16,338 nucleotides of DNA from an uncultured Synergistales bacterium (GTDB taxonomy: Bacteria > Synergistota > Synergistia > Synergistales > Aminobacteriaceae): positions 1 through 16,338 of the forward strand of contig CALFXN010000418.1 in the NCBI GenBank assembly GCA_937957815.1, given 5' to 3'. Below, piece after piece: positions 1-6,276 of the stretch (its first letter is position 1; each line of letters begins with the position of its first letter). The notes beneath the pieces were generated by a model, which made no database searches, was not told the DNA's origin, and saw nothing but the letters and a program-made list of their open reading frames with translations. Made by a program: the position numbers and the translations under genes.

Positions 1-30
1 TCCCTGATTGTGAGAGAGTTGAAAATATAA
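1..30 (+). CDS. minC: Probable C-terminal end of septum-site inhibitor MinC (partial)
   Basis: Only the last nine codons and a TAA stop at 28-30 are visible, reading SLIVRELKI. The reading frame is open from base 1. MinC inhibits FtsZ ring assembly away from midcell and is positioned by MinD. The call rests on position: minC commonly sits directly before minD, and the hydrophobic-basic tail resembles the last beta strand of the MinC C-terminal domain, as in the LTIQPLN ending of the E. coli protein. Too little sequence is present for a firm family assignment, so this could be another upstream gene or a chance frame. About 30 bases separate this stop from the minD start, which fits one transcript. 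Confidence 0.42.
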   Translation, partial: SLIVRELKI

Positions 31-60
31 CGGAGAATTGCCGAAACGGGGTGGGAAGAA

Positions 61-867
61 GTGGCTGCACGTGTCATTGTTGTGACGTCCGGAAAGGGCG
101 GCGTCGGAAAAACGACCACGACGGCGAATATTTCTGTCGCCCTCGCGCGGAGTGGGTTCAAAGTCGTCGCCATCGACGCGGACATCGGGTTGCGGAATCT
201 CGACGTCATGATGGGACTCGAGAACAGGATTGTCTATACGTTCGTCGACGTGATCGAAGGAACCTGCCGTCTTCAGCAGGCCCTCGTCAGGGACAAGCGC
301 GTCGATTCACTGTATCTGCTTCCGGCGGCTCAGACGAGGACAAAGGACGCGGTCTCGCAGGAGCAGATGGCCGATCTCGTTGCGATGCTCCGCGCGGATT
401 TCGATTTTATCCTAGTCGACAGTCCGGCCGGGATCGAAGCGGGTTTTCGTAACGCGGCGATAGGCGCTGACGAAGGAATCGTCGTAACGACGCCTGAAGT
501 TCCGGCCGTTCGCGATGCCGACAGGATCATCGGAATGCTTGAGTCCATGGGGAAGAGCCCGATCCGTCTCATCATCAACCGCCTGCGCCCCCATCTCGTC
601 CGCGAAGGCGAAATGCTGGACGTCAAGGATGTTCTTGATATTCTCGCCATTCCCCTGATCGGCATCGTCCCTGAGGATGAGAGCGTCGTGAAATCGGCAA
701 ACAAGGGCGAACCACTGACGTTTTCCGACGTGTCGCCGGCGTCAAAGGCTTTCAAAAATGTCGCTGGCCGGATTACCGGCAAGGAAATACCTTTCATGAA
801 GCTCGAAGAGCAGCGTGACGGCGGTTTTCTCTCCGGAATCAGGCGTCTGTTCGGAATGAATCGGTAA
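61..867 (+). CDS. minD: Septum site-determining ATPase MinD
   Basis: MinD is a ParA/MinD-family ATPase that dimerises on the inner membrane with ATP, recruits MinC, and is released by MinE, so that the Z ring forms at midcell. The 268-residue product has the family's usual length. The deviant Walker A is at residues 10-19 (SGKGGVGKTT, lysines 12 and 17). The switch I region is near 37-48 (DADIGLRNLD), and Walker B is at 117-124 with Asp120. The last 15 residues (GGFLSGIRRLFGMNR) form the expected amphipathic membrane-targeting helix. The GTG start at 61 is chosen because the protein then begins just before the first beta strand (MAARVIVVTS), and a purine-rich GGTGGGAAGAA lies immediately upstream. 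minE follows 22 bases later. The start is less certain than the identity. Confidence 0.97.
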   Translation: MAARVIVVTSGKGGVGKTTTTANISVALARSGFKVVAIDADIGLRNLDVMMGLENRIVYTFVDVIEGTCRLQQALVRDKRVDSLYLLPAAQTRTKDAVSQEQMADLVAMLRADFDFILVDSPAGIEAGFRNAAIGADEGIVVTTPEVPAVRDADRIIGMLESMGKSPIRLIINRLRPHLVREGEMLDVKDVLDILAIPLIGIVPEDESVVKSANKGEPLTFSDVSPASKAFKNVAGRITGKEIPFMKLEEQRDGGFLSGIRRLFGMNR

Positions 868-889
868 CGGGAGATCGGAGAGGGTATTC

Positions 890-1162
890 ATGAAAGATTT
901 TTTTCAGCGTCTGTTCGGAAAAAAAGGATCGGGAGCTGTTGCGAAGGAGCGCCTGCAACTGGTGTTAATTCACGACAGGACCGATATCTCGCCGGAATTG
1001 CTGAACGCGCTCAGGGCGGATCTCATAGAGGTCATCTCCAAGTACATGGAGATCGACTCCTCAAAGATCGAAATGGATCTCGACAGGGCGGATCGTTCTG
1101 TCGCTCTCGTCGCCAACATTCCGATAATACGCGTTAGACGGGGGACCAGAATCGAGGAGTAG
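890..1162 (+). CDS. minE: Cell division topological specificity factor MinE
   Basis: MinE stimulates MinD ATPase activity and drives pole-to-pole oscillation, which keeps the MinCD inhibitor away from midcell. The 90-residue product matches the family length. Residues 1-12 (MKDFFQRLFGKK) form the amphipathic membrane-contacting start. Residues about 18-30 (AKERLQLVLIHDR) are the conserved anti-MinCD segment, and the rest is the topological-specificity dimerisation domain with the ILxVIxKY-like stretch (DLIEVISKYMEID). A strong Shine-Dalgarno, GGAGAGGG at 877-884, sits five bases before the ATG. It lies between minD and rodA, which fits co-transcription. The presence of MinE rather than DivIVA as the spatial regulator suggests an oscillating Min system. 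Confidence 0.96.
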   Translation: MKDFFQRLFGKKGSGAVAKERLQLVLIHDRTDISPELLNALRADLIEVISKYMEIDSSKIEMDLDRADRSVALVANIPIIRVRRGTRIEE

Positions 1163-1171
1163 GACGGACAC

Positions 1172-2281
1172 ATGGATGATCGCAAGTCAGTTTTCTTCGA
1201 AGAGCTGGGATCGATTGACTGGTTATGTCTCGTTCCCGCTCTTTGTCTGTTCTGTATCGGCATTGTGACGGTCTACAGCGCCGGAGGAGGCGTCGCGGGA
1301 CGGGGTGCCTTTTTCGCCGTTCGGCAAATTCTCTGGGGATTGATCGCCGCATGTGTGTTCGTTTCCTTTCACGTGATCGGATACCGGTGGTTCCTGAATT
1401 TCGCATACCCGATCTATGCGGGTCTTCTGGGGCTTCTTTTTATCGTCCTCGTGGTCGGTTTGACCGTGAAAGGGTCACAGAGCTGGCTCTACCTCGGCCC
1501 CGCGCGTCTTCAGCCTTCGGAGATCGGGAAGATAGCTCTCGCCCTGTTTCTCGCAAAACATCTCTGCAGATATCCTCCGGTCACGGTAACGGCGCTTATT
1601 TCCGGGGCGCTTCTTGCGGGAATGAGCGGCCTTCTCGTTCTGCTCCAGCCGGATATGGGAAGTTCGCTTGTTTACGCTCTCATGATCTTCGTCGGGCTTA
1701 TCATCTCCGGAGCCCCGAAAAGGTTTCTCGCGGGGATCTGCGCGGCCGTCCTCGCGTCCTTACCGGTCGGGTGGCACTTTCTCAAAGAGTATCAAAAGAT
1801 GCGGATCCTCGTTTTTGTCGATCCTTCCGTCGATCCTCTCGGAGCGGGATACAATGTCATCCAGTCCCGTATCGCGGTGGGGTCGGGCGGGCTCTGGGGA
1901 AAGGGATTCATGCAAGGGTTGCAGAGTAAGTTGCGTTTCCTTCCCGAGCCGCATACTGATTTTGCGTTCAGCGTTTTTTCCGAGGAATTCGGTTTTCTCG
2001 GGACTGCCCTGCTTTTGCTCCTCTTCAGCCTTTTGTTCTGGAGAATCGTAGATGTAGGGCTCCGATGCAAGGATGCGCGCGCCAAGGTTCTCGTGGTCGT
2101 ACTCTCATCGTGGATCTGGTTTCAGATGACGGAGGGAATCGGCATGAGCATGGGAGTTCTTCCGGTTACCGGTCTTCCCCTTCCGTTCATCAGTTACGGA
2201 GGGAGTTCTCTGGTGGCGATATCGGCTGCGCTTGGTCTTGTGACAAGCGTCTATCGGACGACGCGAAAGAATTACGAATGA
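1172..2281 (+). CDS. rodA: RodA/FtsW-family peptidoglycan glycosyltransferase (SEDS), probably RodA
   Basis: SEDS proteins polymerise lipid II into glycan strands at the membrane together with a class B penicillin-binding protein; RodA serves wall elongation. The 369-residue product is almost entirely hydrophobic, with about ten membrane segments. Family motifs are visible: SWLYLGPARLQPSEIGK at 104-120, LLQPDMGSS at 157-165, DPLGAGYNVIQSRIAVGSGG at 221-240, and the large-loop motif LPEPHTDFAF at 257-266, whose Asp263 matches the essential aspartate of RodA. The C-terminal GLPLPFISYGGSS at 334-346 is also typical. The length and the short-loop layout favour RodA over FtsW, but no partner PBP2 gene is in the window, so the assignment to elongation is inferred. 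The start has GAGGAGTAGGA just upstream, overlapping the minE stop. The gene ends within the likely translation-coupling zone of the next gene. Confidence 0.93.
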   Translation: MDDRKSVFFEELGSIDWLCLVPALCLFCIGIVTVYSAGGGVAGRGAFFAVRQILWGLIAACVFVSFHVIGYRWFLNFAYPIYAGLLGLLFIVLVVGLTVKGSQSWLYLGPARLQPSEIGKIALALFLAKHLCRYPPVTVTALISGALLAGMSGLLVLLQPDMGSSLVYALMIFVGLIISGAPKRFLAGICAAVLASLPVGWHFLKEYQKMRILVFVDPSVDPLGAGYNVIQSRIAVGSGGLWGKGFMQGLQSKLRFLPEPHTDFAFSVFSEEFGFLGTALLLLLFSLLFWRIVDVGLRCKDARAKVLVVVLSSWIWFQMTEGIGMSMGVLPVTGLPLPFISYGGSSLVAISAALGLVTSVYRTTRKNYE

Positions 2282-2301
2282 GAGAAATGGAGCATAGTGA
2301 C

Positions 2302-4140
2302 ATGACGTTCAATGATTTTGACGACCCGTATTGGCCCCTGTTTTCGGAAACCAGGCGTCCGTCACGATATGTCGGATGCGAGTGGGGGGCCGGACTTCCC
2401 GAAAAGAAGAATGCCACTGTCCGCTTTTGCCTCGCGTTTCCCGACGTATACGAGATCGGTATGAGCTATGTCGGTTACCAGATCCTGTATCCTCTTCTCA
2501 AAAGTCTCGACGAGGCGGATGTCGAAAGGGTGTATTGCCCATGGGTCGATATGGAGGAACAGTTGCGCCTTCACGGCCTTCCTCTTGCGTCTCTCGAAAC
2601 GGGACGTTCCCTTTCCCGGTTCGATGTCGTCGGCTTCACGCTCCAGTACGAACTGAGCTACACGAATATCCTGACGATGCTGGATCTCGGAGGAATCCCT
2701 CTTTTTTCCAAAGACAGGGGAGACGATGATCCGCTCGTCATCGCCGGAGGTCCGGGAGCGATGACGCCGGAACCGCTGGCCCCGTTCCTCGACGCCGTCT
2801 GTATGGGTGACGGCGAAATCACCCTCCCCGCCATCGTGGAGCGTCTCTCGGCCGCGGTCGGTTGTTCCCGTTCGGAAAAACTCGATGCGCTCGCGGATCT
2901 CCCTGGGATCTATCTCCCCGTACGATCCGTCGCTTCCTTCGATTCCGCCGGTTGCGATCTTCGCTCGTCGCAGTTGTTTCCGATCCGCCGTGCCACGCTG
3001 AAATCGATGAAGGGAGCGTTTTCCTCCGAGGGACTTCTGGTCCCCTCGGCAAGCGTCGTTCACGACAGAGTTCCGGTAGAGCTGTTTCGCGGGTGTACGC
3101 GCGGCTGTCGTTTTTGTCAGGCGGGGATGCTGTACCGACCGATCAGGGAGCGCACGGCCGACGAAGTCGTGGAGGCGGCGCTCAGATGGACGGAAAAGAC
3201 CGGCTGGGAGGAAATCGGTCTCATGTCTCTTGCCTCGTGCGATTCTAGCGCTCTCGGAGATGTCGTGGAGCGGTTGAAGCCCGCGTTGAGAGAACGCAGG
3301 GTCAGGCTGAGCCTTCCGAGTCTCAGAATGGACGCCTTTTCCGTTCAGCTCGCGGCGGCGCTCGAGCCCGTGAAGCGGGGAGGGCTGACGTTTGCCCCCG
3401 AGGCCGGAACCCAACGCATGAGGAACGTCATCAACAAGGGTGTTTCGGAGGATGACATCGAAACGACACTTGAAGCGGCGTTCGCTCACGGATGGGAACG
3501 AATCAAGCTCTATTTCATGATGGGCTTGCCGACGGAAACCCGCGAGGATCTCGAAGGGATTGCGAAGATCGCCGAACGCGCGGCCGAGATCGGTCGAAAG
3601 CACAGAAAAAGGGCCGAGATTGCGGTGTCGGTAGCCGGTTTCGTTCCGAAACCGCATACGCCTTTTCAGTGGGAACGGCAGGCGTCGGTCGCCGAACTTT
3701 CGGAGCGCGGGCGATTCATCAAATCGCTGGTTTCGAACCGCCGTGTTACTGTGCGGTATCATGAAGGGGAACAGACGCGACTCGAGGGAATATTCGCCCG
3801 TGGGGACAGGCGCCTTGCGGATGTCCTCTTTGAGGCGTGGAGAAATGGCGCCCGGTTCGACGGGTGGACGGAAACCTTCCGGCCGGATATCTGGAAGGCC
3901 GCTTTCGAGGCGAAAGCCGTCGACCCCGAGTGGTACGTCGCGAGAGAGCGCCCCCGGGACGAACGATTCCCGTGGGATCACATCGATATCGGCGTCAGCC
4001 GGGATTTTCTCTGGCGGGAACGGGAACGTTCGAGGGAGGAGAGCCTGACGCCCGACTGCCGCTTCGGCGACTGCAATGCCTGTGGATGGGAACGGCGCGG
4101 ATGTGGAATTCTCGAGAAGATGCGGGCCGTGTCATGTTGA
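2302..4140 (+). CDS. TIGR03960-type radical SAM protein of unknown function
   Basis: This is a 612-residue radical S-adenosylmethionine protein whose reaction is not known. The [4Fe-4S]-binding motif is RGCTRGCRFC, with Cys265, Cys269 and Cys272 in CxxxCxxC spacing. The following barrel is recognisable (LTFAPEAGTQRMRNVINKG, then IKLYFMMGLPTE). The N-terminal about 200 residues resemble the B12-binding-like fold of this superfamily (FPDVYEIGMSYVGYQILYPLL), but I see no DxHxxG cobalamin-ligand motif. The C terminus carries extra cysteines at 586, 591, 594, 601 and 612, a possible second metal site. I chose ATG 2302 because GGAG at 2289-2292 is nine bases upstream and the length then fits the family. 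ATG 2278, which overlaps the rodA stop as ATGA, is a real alternative. The downstream DUF2344 gene overlaps by 7 bases, and this pair is conserved or fused in many bacteria. Confidence 0.9.
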   Translation: MTFNDFDDPYWPLFSETRRPSRYVGCEWGAGLPEKKNATVRFCLAFPDVYEIGMSYVGYQILYPLLKSLDEADVERVYCPWVDMEEQLRLHGLPLASLETGRSLSRFDVVGFTLQYELSYTNILTMLDLGGIPLFSKDRGDDDPLVIAGGPGAMTPEPLAPFLDAVCMGDGEITLPAIVERLSAAVGCSRSEKLDALADLPGIYLPVRSVASFDSAGCDLRSSQLFPIRRATLKSMKGAFSSEGLLVPSASVVHDRVPVELFRGCTRGCRFCQAGMLYRPIRERTADEVVEAALRWTEKTGWEEIGLMSLASCDSSALGDVVERLKPALRERRVRLSLPSLRMDAFSVQLAAALEPVKRGGLTFAPEAGTQRMRNVINKGVSEDDIETTLEAAFAHGWERIKLYFMMGLPTETREDLEGIAKIAERAAEIGRKHRKRAEIAVSVAGFVPKPHTPFQWERQASVAELSERGRFIKSLVSNRRVTVRYHEGEQTRLEGIFARGDRRLADVLFEAWRNGARFDGWTETFRPDIWKAAFEAKAVDPEWYVARERPRDERFPWDHIDIGVSRDFLWRERERSREESLTPDCRFGDCNACGWERRGCGILEKMRAVSC

Positions 4141-4766
4141 AGGTTCGTATCGTTTTTTCAAAACGGGGACGTGCCTGTTTCATTCCGCATATCGCTCTGC
4201 CCGCGGTCTTTTCCCGCAGCGCGACACGTGCTGGAATCCGCTTTGTACAGACGGAGGGATTTTCCCCCCGACCGAAGCTGAGTCTCGGGCCGGAACTCCC
4301 CGTCGGAATAGTGGCGCTCTGCGAGCCGATGGATGTCTGGCTCGAAGAGTGGCGTGCTTCGTTTTTCGATTCGTGGCAACGAAAACTTCCGGACGGTTTT
4401 TCGCTCGGCGGATGGGAAGAGGCACCGCTGGGAAATCTCGGAAATTCGTGCGAGGGAGCAGAATATCTGATCCGCGTCCGCGATGGTGGAGCGTGTGAAG
4501 CCGTCCGGAGCGGATATCCGTGGCCTGAATGGGTGTGCCGCGCGGATTATGACGGCGAGTGGTTTCGCGTCGTTACGGAGCGACCGGGCGAACATGGTCC
4601 GGGGGCACTGATACGCGATCTTGTCGAATTTGGCAAGATGAGCGGCTGGGCGGGTGTGAATGTGGTCAGGCGTGTTGTCGGGCGTCTCTCGGGAGGCGAA
4701 CTGACCGGAGAAAAACGGGTGCTTCCACTTGTATCTCTCTTCTCCGGAGATACGAATGGAAACTAG
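4134..4766 (+). CDS. DUF2344 (TIGR03936) protein, partner of the radical SAM protein
   Basis: This 210-residue protein belongs to the radical SAM-linked family TIGR03936/DUF2344, whose function is unknown. The N-terminal family signature is clear: VRIVFSKRGRACFIPHIAL, then FSRSATRAGI and the hallmark QTEGFSPRPKLSLGPELPVG, which align with the RFSKxGxxRFLSHLDL and YSQGFNPHPKLSFAxPLPVG patterns. In this copy the usual SHLDL is changed to PHIAL. The ATG at 4134 lies inside the end of the radical SAM gene, overlapping it by 7 bases, so the two are probably translationally coupled. In other bacteria the two domains can be one polypeptide, which suggests a shared task. I infer a role in RNA or ribosome biology from the neighbouring RNase G only; nothing in the protein shows catalysis. 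The middle and C-terminal parts (about 90-210) are poorly recognisable. Confidence 0.87.
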   Translation: MLKVRIVFSKRGRACFIPHIALPAVFSRSATRAGIRFVQTEGFSPRPKLSLGPELPVGIVALCEPMDVWLEEWRASFFDSWQRKLPDGFSLGGWEEAPLGNLGNSCEGAEYLIRVRDGGACEAVRSGYPWPEWVCRADYDGEWFRVVTERPGEHGPGALIRDLVEFGKMSGWAGVNVVRRVVGRLSGGELTGEKRVLPLVSLFSGDTNGN

Positions 4767-4773
4767 CGGGCCC

Positions 4774-4779
4774 GGAGGG
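4774..4779 (+). promoter_or_regulatory. Ribosome binding site fixing the RNase G start
   Basis: GGAGGG lies six bases before ATG 4786. The open frame extends upstream to an ATG at 4729 inside the DUF2344 gene, but that longer start has no comparable site and adds 19 residues not seen in the family. This site therefore supports 4786. Confidence 0.7.
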
Positions 4780-4785
4780 CTGACT

Positions 4786-6276
4786 ATGGATCGGAAGATC
4801 GTGGCGAATACGATCGATACTGAGGAAACGAGGGTTGCGATCGTCGAGGACGGTCGTCTCGTGGATATATTCATCGAACGGATGTGGGAACGACAGCGTG
4901 CCGGGGAAATTTACAAGGCGCGCGTCGAGAGTGTTCTGCCCGGGATTCACGCTTCATTCGTGAATCTCGGAGACGGAAGAAACGCGTTCCTGTATCTCAA
5001 CGACGCGAAGGGACTCAATCTGCAGCCGAACGCCGAAGTCGTCGTCCAGGTCGTCAAGGCCGCGCGAAAAAACAAGGGGGCGCGTGTCACGTCCCGGATC
5101 TCCATACCCGGGCGCTACCTCGTTCTTGTCCCGAACGGGCAGGAATCGGGAGTCTCAAAGCGGATCACAGATGAAGAGGAACGGAAGCGTCTCCGGAGTA
5201 TCGCGCGGGATCTCCGGCATGGAGGATGCGGGGTCATCGTGCGGACAGCCGCGGAAGGCGTCGACGCCGAAGCGCTTCGCCACGACATGGAAACGCTCGA
5301 GGCGCTCTGGAAGGAAATCCAGCACAATGCCGAGGTGCAATCGGCCCCGTGCCTGATCTATCGGGACATCGGCCTTGTCGGAAAGGTTCTTCGGGACGAA
5401 CTCACGGAATCCGTGTCGGAAATTATCGTCGACGGCGAGGAAGAGTACGGACATATCGACGAGTATCTCGGGGCGTTCTTTACGAAAAGCCGTCCGGAGC
5501 TGTCGCTTCATCGCGGACCAACGCCCCTCTTCGAATTCTACGGAATAGAAAAGGAGCTCGAGACCGCGCTGGAACGGAAGGTCTGGCTCCGTTCCGGAGC
5601 GTACCTCATCATCGATCACACGGAAGCGCTTACCGTCATCGATGTAAACACCGGAAAGTATGTCGGGGATACGGATCTCAGACATACGGTCGTCGAAACA
5701 AACTTCGAGGCTGTCGACGAGATCGCCCGGCAGCTGCGTCTCCGCGCGATCGGAGGTATTGTCGTCATCGACTTCATCGATATGGAATATGAGGAAGACA
5801 GGGTGGAGCTGTTGCGACGGCTCGAAACCGCCTTTCAGGGAGATCGCTATCGGGCCCGTATTTTCGGTGTCAGTCGACTCGGTCTTGTCGAGATCACGCG
5901 GAAACGGGCGCGCCCCGACATTCGTTCGGTTTTGACGCGAGGGTGTCCGTTCTGCGGAGGGTATGGGTGGGTCCAGAAGGAAGATACCGTGGCGCTCTCG
6001 ATCAAGAGATTCCTCAGAAAGGTAGCGGGGGCGAACCGCGCGGAAACGGTCCTCGTCGAAGCGAACGCCGTTATTTCTCGGTATGTGGCGGAGACGTACC
6101 TTTCATTGTGGGAGTCGGAACTGGAACGAAGGATTATTCTCATCGAACGTGAAGATTTTCCATGGGGACGCTATCGGCTCGAGGCTCAGGGAACCGCCGA
6201 GCAGATGGAACGACGACTCGAACAAATGTTGCGTCGGGAGGTTTCTCTGGTTGTACATAGAACGACTGCGCCTTAA
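4786..6276 (+). CDS. rng: Ribonuclease G (Rne/Rng family endoribonuclease)
   Basis: RNase E/G enzymes cut single-stranded AU-rich RNA, maturing rRNA ends and starting mRNA decay. The 496-residue product has the RNase G length and lacks the long C-terminal scaffold of RNase E. An S1 domain covers about 38-120 (IYKARVESVLPGIHASFVNLG). The catalytic magnesium aspartates are Asp286 in TVIDVNTGKYVG and Asp329 in IVVIDFIDME; their 43-residue spacing equals that of Asp303 and Asp346 in E. coli RNase E. The zinc-link CPFC is at 387-390, again with matching spacing. ATG 4786 is supported by GGAGGG at 4774-4779. The last 26 bases overlap the start of the SMC gene. Linkage with the TIGR03960-DUF2344 pair is common, but the ribosomal protein genes often found next are absent here. 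Confidence 0.95.
   Translation: MDRKIVANTIDTEETRVAIVEDGRLVDIFIERMWERQRAGEIYKARVESVLPGIHASFVNLGDGRNAFLYLNDAKGLNLQPNAEVVVQVVKAARKNKGARVTSRISIPGRYLVLVPNGQESGVSKRITDEEERKRLRSIARDLRHGGCGVIVRTAAEGVDAEALRHDMETLEALWKEIQHNAEVQSAPCLIYRDIGLVGKVLRDELTESVSEIIVDGEEEYGHIDEYLGAFFTKSRPELSLHRGPTPLFEFYGIEKELETALERKVWLRSGAYLIIDHTEALTVIDVNTGKYVGDTDLRHTVVETNFEAVDEIARQLRLRAIGGIVVIDFIDMEYEEDRVELLRRLETAFQGDRYRARIFGVSRLGLVEITRKRARPDIRSVLTRGCPFCGGYGWVQKEDTVALSIKRFLRKVAGANRAETVLVEANAVISRYVAETYLSLWESELERRIILIEREDFPWGRYRLEAQGTAEQMERRLEQMLRREVSLVVHRTTAP
6236..6241 (+). promoter_or_regulatory. Ribosome binding site for the TTG-initiated smc gene
   Basis: GGGAGG, within TCGGGAGGTTT, lies inside the rng coding sequence nine bases before TTG 6251. 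It is the only strong site near the beginning of the conserved SMC head, so it decides the unusual TTG start; no ATG or GTG in this frame lies at a suitable place. Confidence 0.65.

Noticed and set aside
2362..3981. 539-codon open frame on the - strand opposite the radical SAM gene
   Set aside because: No family motif, Arg-rich composition and full overlap with a gene that has an intact CxxxCxxC site; an antisense shadow.
6083..6250. N-terminal extension of SMC upstream of TTG 6251
   Set aside because: This region is rng coding sequence; SMC proteins begin a few residues before the LKGFKSFG motif, and the ribosome binding site at 6236-6241 supports TTG 6251.
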